Below are positions 37,121-47,428 of a DNA stretch of 64,000 nucleotides, piece by piece. The notes beneath the pieces were generated by a model that worked only from the letters and a program-made list of their open reading frames with translations, did not search any database and was not told the origin of the DNA. The stretch lies in assembly GCF_001758225.1 (NCBI RefSeq), contig NZ_MAST01000002.1, positions 1-64,000 on the forward strand. The letters are read 5' to 3'. This DNA comes from Humibacillus sp. DSM 29435 (lineage in GTDB: Bacteria; Actinomycetota; Actinomycetes; Actinomycetales; Dermatophilaceae). A program made the translations under genes and the position numbers. Each line of letters opens with the position of its first letter. The stretch's first letter is position 1.

Positions 37121-37510
37121 TCAGGCGCGGAAGGGTGGTCCCGGCAGATCCATCTTCGCCAGCTTGAGCGGAGCAATCACCGACAGGATCTCGAGCATCT
37201 GGCCGTCGACGACGGTGCATGCCATCACGGCACGAGGCTTGCCTCTGGTTGTCCCACACAATGATCCCTGGCTCACCGTTGACGAGGAAGCACCGCGCAA
37301 TGACCTTGGCGCTTACTCCCTGCTGGACGACGCTGGCCACCTCGGTCGCACCCAGCCTGACAACCACCCCGTGCGCGGTGTGAGTACGCCAGCACACCTC
37401 AGGATCAAGGACCTGCAGGAGCACCTCGAAGTCCCCATGGCGAGCCGCGGCCGGGAAGGCATCAACCACCTCAGGCTGCTGTCTGGTGTTAGCGGGCTGC
37501 CGCGCATTGC
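37121..37510 (-). pseudogene. Frameshifted C-terminal remnant of a SigJ-like ECF sigma factor
   Basis: One frame reads QQPEVVDAFPAAARHGDFEVLLQVLDPEVCWR..., ...ARCFLVNGEPGIIVWDNQRQAS, the SnoaL-like C-terminal domain of SigJ-type sigma factors. A one-base shift near 37235 moves the end of the domain (AVMACTVVDGQMLEILSVI, then APLKLAKMDLP) to another frame, ending at the stop at 37121-37123. The sigma-70 region 2 and region 4 parts that should precede it are not found upstream. So it is a truncated, frameshifted remnant. A stretch of about 180 bp further upstream holds no gene I recognise. Confidence 0.65.
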
Positions 37511-37708
37511 TCGGAAGTCGGCGTGGCCGACCACTGCTTGGTGCGCATCGGGGCCAGCGGTTGGTTCGACTCCACGAGCACGTCGGAGAGGATCTGCCTC
37601 AAGCCGTACACGCACCCCGAGCGCCACCACGTAGTGGGTATCGGTTTCCTCCACCCCGACGATGATGCGTTCCGGCACGTCGGCCGATGGTTGTGGGTCA
37701 GTCTCGCG

Positions 37709-38182
37709 TTAGTTGTAGAAGCGCGGGTCCAAGACGGAGCGCGGCATTTGCTGCGGATTCGGGTGGGCGATCACGACGCGGATGCCATCAGGGTCGTGGC
37801 CTTCGACGAACGTCACACCGCCGGTGACGTGCCTGTCGACGTAACATTCGCAGTCTTTCAGTGCTTGAGCGAAATGCTCCAACGCCTCAGGGGTGTCGAC
37901 TGCCCACGTGAGGTATTCGTGTCCGATCCCGCCCGTGGGGTGTTCCTCGCGGTCACCGCGCGCCATGAGGTACATCTGGAACCCCCCGGAGTCCAGGAGC
38001 AGGGCGGCATCTCGCTCACGAATCGCCAACTCGCAGGAAAACACATCGCGATAGAACTCTACGGACCGGTCAAGATCCGAGACGACAATGAACGTCGACG
38101 CGACTTTGATCTTGAACTCTGTCTCGCCTATGGCCGTCGCGGTGACGGCGTTCGTGCCGGTCACGGCGTCTGGCTCGCTCAT
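37709..38182 (-). CDS. VOC-superfamily (glyoxalase/bleomycin-resistance-like) protein
   Basis: A 157-residue protein with one long VOC module pair: STFIVVSDLDRSVEFYRDVFSCELAIRERDAALLLDSGGFQMYLMAR, then EYLTWAVDTPEALEHFAQALKDCECYVDRHVTGGVTFVEGHDPDGIRVVIAH. The first half is the usual betaalphabetabetabeta unit, and the glutamate/histidine pair for metal is partly retained. It may be a ring-cleaving dioxygenase, glyoxalase or drug-binding protein; context gives no help. The first ~20 residues are unconserved, so MKVASTF-like later starts are possible. Confidence 0.8.
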   Translation of the reverse strand: MSEPDAVTGTNAVTATAIGETEFKIKVASTFIVVSDLDRSVEFYRDVFSCELAIRERDAALLLDSGGFQMYLMARGDREEHPTGGIGHEYLTWAVDTPEALEHFAQALKDCECYVDRHVTGGVTFVEGHDPDGIRVVIAHPNPQQMPRSVLDPRFYN

Positions 38183-38977
38183 CGTGTCTCCTCATGGTCG
38201 CCGTCTGAGGCGGATCTGTCCCTTGAAACTACCCCCCTGTGCCGCAACGGCGAGCCCGGAAGGTTCCGGAGGCCGGGACCGGCGGGTCGATAGACCACGG
38301 CACTAGAGGGGTGGCACTGGCGGTCATGGTCGGCTATGCGGCCGTCGCAGACATCGCCACAGGTCATCAAAGGACACTTCGAGAAGTACTACCGGAGGAA
38401 GTATTCGATCCGACGGATCACTCCGGAGCTGAATCTGAGCGGAGGCGTCGTCCCGCGGGCGAACGTGTCCCGGTACCTGCTCCCGCCGGCTGGACCATCT
38501 CGACGTCGACGGGCGGCCACGGCGCAGCCCGGGCAAGATCCGCGGATCGGCGATCGACCCCCCTTGACTCGGACCTCTCCTGCGGCCGCCGGATGGCCCT
38601 GTCACGCCTGCGGTTGTCCCTACGACGTGTTCCGGGCAGGTCGCCCGGGGAGGGCCTGCACTGGCACAGGTCCGGCCTTGGCCTGGTCGGCTTCGGCGGG
38701 CATGACAGGACCGGAATGGCAGGTGGAGCGTCGGCCGGGCTGCGAAGTAGCCGATTTCCGGTCAGGTGGCCACTGCCGACAGCCCGCGCCAACGTGAGCG
38801 AACGCAGCGCGAGAACGATGGGGTCGGTCGTCACCGCGCCAACGGGTTGATCTCCAGATTGCACCGCAGGTCCGACGAGACAGCGTGGCGCATCCGCCTG
38901 GCTGGGTATCGCAGATTACCCACCGAGTCATCGTGCTGGACCGTCCCGCCAGACGCCCCGGCGTCGAAGGAACCGTG
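38183..38977. other. 795-bp stretch without recognised gene
   Basis: Both strands have open frames, but none shows a family I recognise, a ribosome site with codon-position bias, or homology to neighbours. A plus-strand segment around 38366-38450 (IKGHFEKYYRRKYSIRRITPELNL) reads somewhat protein-like, but no clear start or continuation was found. Probably decayed sequence. Confidence 0.4.
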
Positions 38978-39409
38978 ATGACCACCAACCCCAACGCCAC
39001 CATCAGCAAGCCGAGCGACAGCGGCCGGAGCATCCCACCCGCCGATGACATCCGCGGGCGAACCGTGCGAGACAAGGACGGTGCCCAACTGGGTAAGGTG
39101 CACGATCTGCTCATCGACGCCCAGGACCACCGCGTCCGGCTCCTGCTGGTCGAGCACGGCGGTTTCCTGGGCCTGGGCGCAACGGATTCGTTCATCGCGG
39201 TCGATGACATCACCACGATCACCGACACGGTCGTGAACATCAACCACACCCGTGAGCACGTCGCCTCTGCCCCTGCGTGCGACCCGGACCTCATCGACGA
39301 GCGGAGCTATCACGCGAGTATCTACGGACACTACGGCTCCATCCCGTACTGGGCCGCCGGGTATGACTACCCGGGCGACTACCTGGGGCGCACGTTCATG
39401 TTCATGTAG
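38978..39409 (+). CDS. PRC-barrel domain protein (paralogue of 46893-47339)
   Basis: A 143-residue protein with a single PRC-barrel: DDIRGRTVRDKDGAQLGKVHDLLIDAQDHRVRLLLVEHGGFLGLGATDSFIAVDDITTI. The C-terminal part (ASAPACDPDLIDERSYHASIYGHYGSIPYWAAGYDYPG) is shared with the second PRC protein in this window. The ATG at 38978 has AAGGA 6 nt upstream. PRC-barrel proteins are small beta-barrels that bind protein partners; this Tyr-rich-tailed form is common next to stress genes in actinobacteria. No enzymatic residues are present. Confidence 0.82.
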   Translation: MTTNPNATISKPSDSGRSIPPADDIRGRTVRDKDGAQLGKVHDLLIDAQDHRVRLLLVEHGGFLGLGATDSFIAVDDITTITDTVVNINHTREHVASAPACDPDLIDERSYHASIYGHYGSIPYWAAGYDYPGDYLGRTFMFM

Positions 39410-39725
39410 CTGCCGACGTCGTCGCCTGACCGACCCGCGTTATCCGGGCCGTCGGTCGACCTGCCGCTCAGGCATCCCTTTCGTGGAGAGTGTCGAACGC
39501 GAGGGCCCGCAGTTCTTCCTTAGCAACCTCTTACCGGCGGCGCTCAATCTGGGCCGGGCGCGTTCTGCGATGGTGCGGATCCCCTGCGGCCGTGCATGTG
39601 CGTCTCGCGATGCGCGTTAGCGACTTCGGTCGAACAGGTCGGTAGCCGCGCTGGCGCCGTCGCCCACCGGGTGGTTATCGCCGGTACTCGTTTCCACCAT
39701 GATGAGGCATCCGATTCTCGTCGTA

Positions 39726-39752
39726 GTTGGTGTCGTCTTGGATGACACCAAC
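39726..39752 (-). terminator. Stem-loop downstream of pckG
   Basis: GTTGGTGTC, 9-nt loop, GACACCAAC: a perfect 9-bp stem starting 26 bp beyond the pckG stop. There is no run of T after it on the minus strand, so it is a weak intrinsic terminator or an RNA end-protecting hairpin. The surrounding 39410-39777 has no recognised gene. Confidence 0.5.
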
Positions 39753-39777
39753 TGCCCTTTCGACGGTTTCGTGGGGG

Positions 39778-41613
39778 TCAGCTCGCGTCGAGCCGCGTCT
39801 TCAGGCCGTCGAGCTCGGTGCGCAACGGTGGCGGCAGCCGGTCTCCGAAGATGTCGAACCACTCCTCGATCAGGGGTAGCTCGCGGCGCCATTCGTCGGG
39901 GTCGACCGCGAGGGCCTGCTCGATCTGACCGTCGCTGAAGCCGAGCCCGTCGACGTCGATCGCCCCAGGGGTCGGGATCAGCCCGATCGGGGTCGACCCG
40001 GCATCCGCCTCACCCTCGAGACGCTCCACGACCCACTTGAGCACGCGGCTGTTCTCGCCGAACCCGGGCCACAGGAAGCTCCCGTCGCTCTTGTCCCGGC
40101 GGAACCAGTTGACGCCGAAGATGCGGGGCAGCACGGCCGGGTCGTGAGCCTCACCCATCTCGAGCCAGTGGCCCAGGTAGTCGCCGGCGTGGTAGCCGAT
40201 GAACGGCAGCATCGCCATCGGGTCGCGGCGCACCACCCCGACGGCGCCGGTCGCCGCGGCGGTGGTCTCCGAGGAGAGAGTGGCCCCGATGAAGGTGCCG
40301 TGGGCCCAGTCGCGGCTCTCGTAGACCAGCGGCACCGTCGTCTTGCGTCGCCCGCCGAAGAGGATCGCGCTGATCGGCACCCCGTCAGGGAGGTCGTACT
40401 CGGGGGCGAGCATCGGGCACTGCTTGACCGGGGCGCAGAAACGGCTGTTGGGCTGCGCCGCCTTCGTGCCGTCGGCGCCGTCGTCGGGCGTCCAGTCGTG
40501 GCCGTGCCAGTCGGTCAGGTGCGCCGGTGGCTGCTCGGTCATGCCCTCCCACCACACGTCGCCATCGTCGGTCAGGGCCACGTTGGTGAAGACCGTGTTG
40601 CCCTTCGCGATGGTGGCCATCGCCTCGGGGTTGGTCACCACGCTGGTGCCCGGGGCCACCCCGAAGAGACCGAACTCGGGGTTGACCCCGTACAGCCGAC
40701 CGTCGTCGCCGAAGCGCAGCCAGGCGATGTCGTCCCCGACCATCTGCGCCTCCCAGCCGGGGATGGTGGGGGTGATCATCGCGAGGTTGGTCTTGCCGCA
40801 CTGTGAGGGGAACGAGGCCGCGATGTAGTGGACCCTCCCGGCCGGGTTGGTCAGCTTGAGGATGAGCATGTGCTCGGCCAGCCAGCCCTCGTCGCGGCCG
40901 ATCGCGGAGGCGATACGCAGCGCGTAGCACTTCTTGCCGAGCAGGGCGTTACCTCCATAGCCGGAGCCGTAGCTCCAGATGGTGCGGTCCTCGGGGAACT
41001 GCACGATGTACTTCGTGTCAGAACACGGCCACGCGACATCAGCCTGACCCGGCTCGAGGGGCGCCCCGACCGAGTGCAGGGCGGGCACGAACGCCGCCTG
41101 CGTCTGCTCCATCCGGCGCAGCACCGTGTCGCCGCAGCGAGCCATGACGAGCATCGAGACCGCCACGTAGGCCGAGTCGGTGATCTCGACCCCGAACATC
41201 GGGACCTTCGCGTCGAGGTGGCCCATGACGAACGGGATGACGAACATGGTGCGCCCGCGCATGGACCCGCGGTACAGCTCGGTCAGTCGCGCCTTCATCA
41301 GCTCGGGCGCCATCCAGTGGTTGGTGGGCCCGGAGTCCCGCTCCTGCACCGAGCAGATATAGGTGCGCCCCTCCACCCGGGCAACATCGGTGGGCTCGCT
41401 GGCGCAGTAGAACGAGTTCGGCTTCTTGCTCTCGTCGAGGCGCACGAACGTGCCCGCGTCGACGAGCTGGTCGGTCAGCTCGGCCCACTCCTCGGGGCCG
41501 CCGGTGACCCAGCGGACGTCGCGCGGCGCGGTGAGCTCGGTTACCTCGCTCACCCAGGCCGCGAGGCGTTCGTGGGTCGTGTGCCTGCTAGGTCTTAGCT
41601 CGGTCGTGGTCAT
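39778..41613 (-). CDS. pckG: Phosphoenolpyruvate carboxykinase (GTP)
   Basis: A 611-residue enzyme converting oxaloacetate and GTP to PEP, CO2 and GDP in gluconeogenesis. The P-loop kinase motif with the reactive cysteine is [12 protein letters not shown], and [30 protein letters not shown] and the GTP-site [23 protein letters not shown] are all present. ATG at 41613 (MTTTELRPS) is preceded by an AAGGGATAGGA purine stretch; an upstream in-frame start lacks support. Length is normal for the GTP form. Its placement with stress genes fits a switch to gluconeogenesis. Confidence 0.96.
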   Translation of the reverse strand: MTTTELRPSRHTTHERLAAWVSEVTELTAPRDVRWVTGGPEEWAELTDQLVDAGTFVRLDESKKPNSFYCASEPTDVARVEGRTYICSVQERDSGPTNHWMAPELMKARLTELYRGSMRGRTMFVIPFVMGHLDAKVPMFGVEITDSAYVAVSMLVMARCGDTVLRRMEQTQAAFVPALHSVGAPLEPGQADVAWPCSDTKYIVQFPEDRTIWSYGSGYGGNALLGKKCYALRIASAIGRDEGWLAEHMLILKLTNPAGRVHYIAASFPSQCGKTNLAMITPTIPGWEAQMVGDDIAWLRFGDDGRLYGVNPEFGLFGVAPGTSVVTNPEAMATIAKGNTVFTNVALTDDGDVWWEGMTEQPPAHLTDWHGHDWTPDDGADGTKAAQPNSRFCAPVKQCPMLAPEYDLPDGVPISAILFGGRRKTTVPLVYESRDWAHGTFIGATLSSETTAAATGAVGVVRRDPMAMLPFIGYHAGDYLGHWLEMGEAHDPAVLPRIFGVNWFRRDKSDGSFLWPGFGENSRVLKWVVERLEGEADAGSTPIGLIPTPGAIDVDGLGFSDGQIEQALAVDPDEWRRELPLIEEWFDIFGDRLPPPLRTELDGLKTRLDAS

Positions 41614-41734
41614 GATCTGTCCTATCCCTTCGCGAGGTGCCAGCGGCACCACGCCGTGTTGATGGTCTCCGGGTATCACGGTGACCGCTTCATGGTGTTC
41701 CTGTTGCAGAGGCCGAGTCGGTGATGGGCGCCGC

Positions 41735-43144
41735 TCAGGCCTTTGCCGGATGGTCGGTGTCGCTCATGGCGCCGTGCGGCAGGCCGAGGTCGTGTTCGAT
41801 CTCGGGCAGGGTCCGGTTCTTCGTCTCTGGCACCTGCCGGTAGAAGTAGACGAGTGCCACCAGGGTGAGGACGGCGAAGAGGAAGAACGTGCCGGCATCC
41901 CCGAGCGCGCCCAGCAGTGTCAGGAAGGAGACGGTGACCACGAAGTTCGCGCCCCAGTTCGCGATGGTGGCCACGCTCATAGCCTGCCCGCGGATCTTGA
42001 TCGGGTAGATCTCACTGATCAGCAGCCAGAACACCGGTCCGAGGCCGATGGCGAACGAGCCGGTGTAGATGAGCAGCCCGGCGATCGCGACGTAGGCGTA
42101 GGCGCCGTGCAGGTTGCTGCCGCCGACGAGGAAGGTCAACGCGAGCACGACCATCCCGACCGCCATGCCGCTCGTGCCGGTCAGCAGCAGCGGGCGGCGC
42201 CCGACCCGGTCGAGCAGCAGGATCGCGACGATCGTCATGGCGACGTTGACACCGCCGTTGACGACGTTGGCCAGCAACGCGGCGGAGTCGCCGAAGCCGG
42301 CGTTGGACAGCAGCGTCGGGGCGTAGTAGATGATCGTGTTGATGCCGGTGATCTGTTGGAAGATGGCCAAGGCGATGCCGATGGTCAGGGCGTGGCGGAT
42401 CTTCGGGTCGAGCAGCTCGCGGGCGCTGGAGGTGCGCGAGGACATTTCCCGCACCTCGGTGATCTCGGCGTCGATGTCGCTGCTGTCGCGGATCCGTACC
42501 AGAACGGCCCGGGCTTCGTCCTCACGTCCTTGGGCGATGAGCCAGTGGGGGCTCTCGCGCTGGAACAGCATCCCGACGAACAACAACGCCGCAGGGATCG
42601 TGGCCAGCCCGAACATCAGGCGCCAGTTCTGGCTGGAGGCCAGCCCGTAGTCGACCAGGTAGGACACCAGGATCCCCGAGGTGATGGCGAGTTGGTTGAA
42701 GCTGACCAGCGCGCCGCGGATCCGCGGTGGCGCGGTCTCGCCGATGTAGAGCGGCACCACCATCGAGGACGAGCCCACGGCTACGCCGATCACGACCCGT
42801 GCCACTAGCAGCACGCCGTAGCTGGGTGAGAACGCCGCGAGCAGCACCCCGACCACGAAGATGGCCGCCGTGACGAGCACGGTCGGTCGCCGGCCGATGC
42901 GGTCGGCGACGCGGCCGGCGAACAGTGCCCCGATAACCGCGCCGATCAGCAGGATGCTGGTCAGTAGTTCTTTCTCGGTCGAGGACATCCCCGTGAAGTC
43001 CTTGCCGATGAACAGCAACGCCCCGGAGATGACCCCGGTGTCATAACCGAACAGCAACCCGCCCAGGGCGACGATGCTCGCGTTCCAAACGACGTGGCGG
43101 CGGATGGTGCCCGCCGACGGCGCCGGTTGGGTGGAGGTTGCCAT
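41735..43144 (-). CDS. Sugar porter (MFS, GalP/XylE-like)
   Basis: A 469-residue 12-helix sugar:proton symporter. Signatures of the sugar porter family are all visible: [18 protein letters not shown] in helix 1, [15 protein letters not shown] in loop 2-3, [41 protein letters not shown] in helix 7, [15 protein letters not shown], and the C-terminal [15 protein letters not shown] at 43144 (MATSTQPAP) has GAGG about 7 nt upstream. It likely imports a hexose or pentose that could enter the phosphoketolase pathway encoded nearby. The 755 bp to the next gene hold no recognised gene. Confidence 0.93.
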   Translation of the reverse strand: MATSTQPAPSAGTIRRHVVWNASIVALGGLLFGYDTGVISGALLFIGKDFTGMSSTEKELLTSILLIGAVIGALFAGRVADRIGRRPTVLVTAAIFVVGVLLAAFSPSYGVLLVARVVIGVAVGSSSMVVPLYIGETAPPRIRGALVSFNQLAITSGILVSYLVDYGLASSQNWRLMFGLATIPAALLFVGMLFQRESPHWLIAQGREDEARAVLVRIRDSSDIDAEITEVREMSSRTSSARELLDPKIRHALTIGIALAIFQQITGINTIIYYAPTLLSNAGFGDSAALLANVVNGGVNVAMTIVAILLLDRVGRRPLLLTGTSGMAVGMVVLALTFLVGGSNLHGAYAYVAIAGLLIYTGSFAIGLGPVFWLLISEIYPIKIRGQAMSVATIANWGANFVVTVSFLTLLGALGDAGTFFLFAVLTLVALVYFYRQVPETKNRTLPEIEHDLGLPHGAMSDTDHPAKA

Positions 43145-43899
43145 GTGGTGCCTCGAAGCTCGCCCTGCAGTCCCCGTTGTTTGGCGATGACGCACCGTTG
43201 TGTCACTGGCGGACGCATGGTGCGCAACACGTTCAACGACGTCCGCATTAGCGGCAGGCCGGATCCGGTTCGTTCGGGTCTCCCGGCCATGGCAGAAACG
43301 CTCACGAGGGGCGGCCTGTCGGCAGCGGCTCCTCGGCCCGGGATCGGCTAACTCTTAGCACATTCGACGCTACACCGGCCGGGTGACCCTGTCACGCCTC
43401 CAGTCTCCCCGAGACGCTCACCACTCGGCCGGAGCGGCGATGACTGCCGCGCCACCCGACGCGCCGTTGGCCGTTTGACACCCCGCCCGGGCCACCGCCG
43501 CTTCCCGACCCGGAAGGGAATGGCAAGCAGTCGAGAGGACCAGTGCCCCACGGCGGCCACTGCGGCAGCGAGCCATTCTGGCGGCGAGTCCGACGTCGTC
43601 GAGATGATTGCTGCCTCTCGCTTCGAGGTGCCCAGAACGAGATTGATCGTCCAAATCCGCTGAGTCATCCTCGACAGACCACTCGCACCACGTGATCGCT
43701 GTCGGCCGCGAACCCCCTGCCGCCCGGGCGCGCACATTGTGCCAGCCCCACCCTCGACCCTGTGCGTCGGGATCGGGTGACGGTCCCGGGCCTGCTGCCT
43801 GTAATGCGACTGTGTCGAGTGCGACTGAGTTCGCTTGGGGGAGGTTCTCGGTGGCATCATTGAGGTCAGGTCGACAGTGACCCGTGGAAGGACCCGGTC
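43145..43899. other. 755-bp stretch without recognised gene
   Basis: Divergent intergenic DNA between the sugar porter and the GAF-ANTAR gene. Open frames on either strand show no family I recognise. It probably contains the two promoters, but I could not pick convincing boxes by eye. Confidence 0.4.
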
Positions 43900-44700
43900 G
43901 TGAGTGAAACAGGTGCGGACCTCAACGAAATGCTGGACCCGCTGACCCCGGCCCAGGCCGTGCTGGACGAGGCCGACCTGCAGACGGGTCTGGCCGCCTT
44001 GGCCGGTCTGGTGACCGACACCATCGGGTTGGACGAGCTGCTGAACCGGGTCGCGAACTCGGCCGTGCGAGCCATCCCCGGCGCTGACGGGGCAGGGGTC
44101 ACCCTGTTGCGCATGGACCTTCCCGGTAACCGGGTCGCGGCGTTGGCGGCCAGCGCCCCGTTCGTCAAAGAGATCGACGCGATCCAGTACGACGTGCTCG
44201 ACGAGGGCCCCTGCATCACCGCCGCCCTCGAGCAGCGCACCGTGCGCAGTGGTTCACTCGGCGGGGAAGCGCTCTGGCCGCGGTTCGGGCCACGGGTGGG
44301 ACGCCTCGGCGTGCACAGCGTGTTGTCGCTGCCGTTGCTGCTGCCCGGTCAGGTCGTCGGCGCCATCAACGTCTACGCCCGGGCGAAAGACGTCTTCGAC
44401 GAACACGCCGCCGAGCTGGGTGAACTGTTCGCGGCGCCGGCCGCGGTAGCGGTGCACAACGCGCAGGTCTTGAGCCAAGCGCAGAAGCTGGCGGTCCAGC
44501 TGCAAGCCGCGTTGGCGACCCGACCGGTCATCGACCAGGCCATCGGCTTGCTGCTCGGGCGCAGCGGGGGGACCGCCGAGGAGGCCTTCGCCCGGCTGCG
44601 TCACATCAGCCAGGCCGAGCACACCAAGCTGGCCGTCGTGGCTCAGCGCATCGTCGACGAAGCGGTACGCCGCGCCAGGGCCCGACACACCAACTCGTGA
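43900..44700 (+). CDS. GAF-ANTAR domain signal-transduction protein
   Basis: A 266-residue soluble protein. Residues about 25-190 form a GAF domain (LAALAGLVTDTIGLDELLNRVANSAVRAIPGADGAGVTLL, VRSGSLGGEALWPRFGPRV, LSLPLLLPGQVVGAINVYAR). The C-terminal ~70 residues are an ANTAR RNA-binding domain (ALATRPVIDQAIGLLLGRSGGTAEEAFARLRHISQ). ANTAR proteins bind tandem stem-loops in nascent RNA and prevent termination. GTG at 43900 has AAGGA upstream. The GAF ligand is unknown. Common in actinobacteria and often next to stress genes. Confidence 0.9.
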   Translation: MSETGADLNEMLDPLTPAQAVLDEADLQTGLAALAGLVTDTIGLDELLNRVANSAVRAIPGADGAGVTLLRMDLPGNRVAALAASAPFVKEIDAIQYDVLDEGPCITAALEQRTVRSGSLGGEALWPRFGPRVGRLGVHSVLSLPLLLPGQVVGAINVYARAKDVFDEHAAELGELFAAPAAVAVHNAQVLSQAQKLAVQLQAALATRPVIDQAIGLLLGRSGGTAEEAFARLRHISQAEHTKLAVVAQRIVDEAVRRARARHTNS

Positions 44701-44914
44701 TCGGTGGGTGACTGCTGAGGAAACCGCATCTGAAAATTGGGTCGAGCCCACGTGGCTGGTTGCGACGGTGCGGCACGTAGGCTGACGGTAGGCGCCGCCG
44801 GATTTGAAGCCCTGACACGGGTCTGGTGCCGTTTGCCGGCCGCGCAACCTGCGATGGCCGTGCTGATTGGTCAAAGGGACGGCGATCGGGGCGCCTGCTC
44901 GGAGCCACGTCTTC

Positions 44915-45535
44915 GTGGACCTCAGCGCGGCCTTGGCCGCAGACCTGACCACCCTCACCGAAGCCCTTGACGGGGCCGACACCGACCTTGCGCAGACCGT
45001 TCAACAGCTTGCCGCTGCCGCCCAAGGCGCGGTGGGTTCCTACCTCGGCCTGACCATCACCGCGACCACCGGCGGCCGCCAGATCCACCTGACCGCGCTG
45101 CAGGACTCCACCCAGGTCGGCGACATCCGCACCTCCTTGCGAGTCCCGCTCGACGCGGCCGGGAACCACCGCGCCGACACCCACACGCCCACGGGCGAGG
45201 CAGAGGCCATCACCGGGCCGGGCATGGAGCTGATCCTCTACGCCGGGAACCCCGGAGCGCTGATCGACCTCGCCGCCGACCTCAGCTGGCTGACCGGTCG
45301 CGAGCTGGGCGACTTCGTCCTCGACGCGCACCTGATCGTGGCCGAACACAGCGACGAACTGGTGCGAACCTCCTGGGTCAACCAAGCGATCGGGGTCCTT
45401 ATCGGCCGCGGTTACACCCCCGAACACGCCGCACACCAGATCGACCTGCTGCCCACGCGGACCGAGCAGGAGCGCCGCACCTCGGCCGAACGCGTCCGCA
45501 CCGGCCTGCGCGCCCCAGATCCGCAGCTGAGCTGA
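44915..45535 (+). CDS. ANTAR-domain regulator with GAF-like N-terminus
   Basis: A 206-residue protein with a C-terminal ANTAR domain (LVRTSWVNQAIGVLIGRGYTPEHAAHQIDLLPTRTEQERR) and an N-terminal beta/alpha region (YLGLTITATTGGRQIHLTALQ, VGDIRTSLRVPL, MELILYAGNPGALIDLAADL) with the look of a divergent GAF-like sensor. GTG at 44915 follows GGAG by about 10 nt; a TTG at 44867 is an alternative. It is 214 bp after the GAF-ANTAR gene in the same direction. Like its neighbour it is probably an antitermination regulator with a different signal. Confidence 0.7.
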   Translation: MDLSAALAADLTTLTEALDGADTDLAQTVQQLAAAAQGAVGSYLGLTITATTGGRQIHLTALQDSTQVGDIRTSLRVPLDAAGNHRADTHTPTGEAEAITGPGMELILYAGNPGALIDLAADLSWLTGRELGDFVLDAHLIVAEHSDELVRTSWVNQAIGVLIGRGYTPEHAAHQIDLLPTRTEQERRTSAERVRTGLRAPDPQLS

Positions 45536-46309
45536 CCAGGCTGGTAGCGGGCTGCCCATCACGCGGTGAGCCAACACGCTGATACACAACGGCCTGCCCG
45601 TACTTTCAGCGGGTCTCGTCGTACCGCTCTGCGCTTCATGAGGCGCGCGCAGGCACCTGCGCCTCCTCCCGGAGGCGCATGCCGCGGCTGCGGCGTCTGG
45701 GTGGGGCGAGGGTTTCGTCTTGGCGCCGTAACCCGGCTCTCGTGGCCAATTGCTGGGTGTCGCCTGCTCTGGGTTTTCCCCTGCTGCGCGCGTACGCTGA
45801 TGAATGGCTCTCTTGTAGCCATCCTGGATCTCGCGGTCTGCCCAACGGTCGCCGCGACGAGCGTCCGCTCACCACCAGGCACATTCGGCGCCAACCCTCC
45901 TGCGGTCGCGTTCCACCGCGCTGACGTGACGATGCGGCGACACGCGAGCCCACGGTGATCTGCCCCAGCGGCGTTCGGTCCGGTGACGGACCACCCGACC
46001 CGGGCCTTTCGCCTCAGATGCCTGATGCTCCTGCCCGATGAGAGGCCCCAACCATGACCGCATCCACCGTCAACCGGGCCCTGACACCTACCAGTTCGGT
46101 GGAGTCGAGACCGAACCCGCGCCTAATGATCGGCGCCGTGCTCACCGACCTGCGGGCTGCCGATGACCATCGCGCACGTCGTCATCGGAAGCCTCCTCCT
46201 GTGGTCCCACCGCTTCGTCACGAGCGCGATCCATGACCTGGATGACCACCACCTCACGAGGCTCCTGACGGGCCTCGTCACATGAACTGATACCGAAGAG
46301 GACTTTCGT
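45536..46309. other. 774-bp stretch without recognised gene
   Basis: Several short frames but none with a known family. A 40-codon plus-strand frame from an ATG near 46161 (VVIGSLLLWSHRFVTS) has some hydrophobic character but no clear ribosome site. I could not identify a promoter or terminator convincingly. Confidence 0.4.
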
Positions 46310-46807
46310 ATGAGTAGAAGCCAGATGATCGCACCAGCCAGCATGGAGCTGGAGTACCCGATGTCGCTGGGTGTGTTCGAGCGTTACGTAATGGCCCAGC
46401 ACGCGGTCGGGTACTTGGCCGACCAGGGTTTTCCCGTGGAGAACCTCGAGATCGTGGGCACCGAGCTCCGTTCCGTCGAGCGCGTCACCGGGCGGTTGAC
46501 CCGAGGCAAGATCGCGGCTGCAGGTGCCTTGTCGGGGCTCTGGATCGGCCTGTTCGTCGGAGTCGTTTTCAGCCTGTTCGTTCAGGGAAACCAGCTCGGC
46601 GTGTTGATCGCGACTCCGGTGTTGGGGGCCGTCTTCGGGCTGGTGTGGAGCCAGCTCGGCTACGCCGCTGTGACCCGGCACGGCAACCGCGACTTCGCCT
46701 CGGTCAGCCAGGTCGTGGCCACCAAGTACGAAGTGCTCGTGGCGCACACGCACGCGGCCCGCGCCCGTGAGCTCCTGGCGGCCTTGCCGCGGGAGGTGAC
46801 GACCTGA
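46310..46807 (+). CDS. General stress protein 17M-like membrane protein
   Basis: A 165-residue protein. The N-terminal half (YVMAQHAVGYLADQGFPVENLEIVGTELRSVERVTGRLT) is the YflT/general stress protein 17M-like domain, followed by two hydrophobic segments with small residues (AAAGALSGLWIGLFVGVVFSLFV and GVLIATPVLGAVFGLVW), a glycine-rich hairpin. GAGGA precedes the ATG. Related proteins are induced by general stress; their biochemical role is unknown. Probably anchored in the cytoplasmic membrane. Confidence 0.85.
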   Translation: MSRSQMIAPASMELEYPMSLGVFERYVMAQHAVGYLADQGFPVENLEIVGTELRSVERVTGRLTRGKIAAAGALSGLWIGLFVGVVFSLFVQGNQLGVLIATPVLGAVFGLVWSQLGYAAVTRHGNRDFASVSQVVATKYEVLVAHTHAARARELLAALPREVTT

Positions 46808-46892
46808 CCCGGCAACCCGTCAGTCGGCGCACCTACGGCCGACAGTTCGTGAACCGACCCGCTCTTACCCACCAGCCAGGAGAAGATCCCCG

Positions 46893-47339
46893 ATGACCAG
46901 CAACGACGACACCACCCTGTACGCACTCGGCGACCGCGGCCAGACCATAGACGGATCAGCCAACGATGTGCGCGGCCGGGAGGTCAAGGACGCCGACGGT
47001 GCCGGTATCGGCACGATCGATGATCTTCTCATCGATGGCCCAGAGTCCAAGGTCCGCTTCCTGCTCGTCGAACATGGCGGCATCCTCGGCTTCGGCCAGA
47101 GCAAGACCATGATCCCGGTGGACGCCGTCACCAATGTCACCGAGGACGCGGTCTTCGTCGACCTGTCCAAGGATCGGGTCGCCTCAGCGCCGGGTTACGC
47201 CCCTGACCTCGTGCATGACCGCACCTACCATGCCAGCATCTACAACCACTTCGGCTACGAGCCGTACTGGGGTGCGGGCTACCTGTATCCGGTCGGGCTG
47301 GGGATGGGCCTGGGTCCCTTCCCGATGGCGGGTCGGTAG
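46893..47339 (+). CDS. PRC-barrel domain protein (paralogue of 38978-39409)
   Basis: A 148-residue protein with a PRC-barrel ([59 protein letters not shown]) and the same tail as its paralogue ([42 protein letters not shown]). It follows the general stress gene by 85 bp, in the same direction. The shared tail suggests that both paralogues dock onto the same partner or membrane site. No catalytic residues. Confidence 0.85.
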   Translation: MTSNDDTTLYALGDRGQTIDGSANDVRGREVKDADGAGIGTIDDLLIDGPESKVRFLLVEHGGILGFGQSKTMIPVDAVTNVTEDAVFVDLSKDRVASAPGYAPDLVHDRTYHASIYNHFGYEPYWGAGYLYPVGLGMGLGPFPMAGR

Positions 47340-47428
47340 GGCCGAGGCTGAGTAACTGTGCAAGTGCCGGGCGCATCGTGATTTCGTGCCGAGTCAGCCA
47401 TGAGCCCAGAAACAGTCAGAGCCACCCC

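Noticed and set aside
37313-37678. A 121-codon minus-strand frame whose start (IIVGVEETDTHYVVALG) slightly resembles IS110 transposase N-termini.
   Set aside because: Similarity is limited to ~15 residues, the rest matches nothing, and the frame overlaps the better-supported SigJ remnant.
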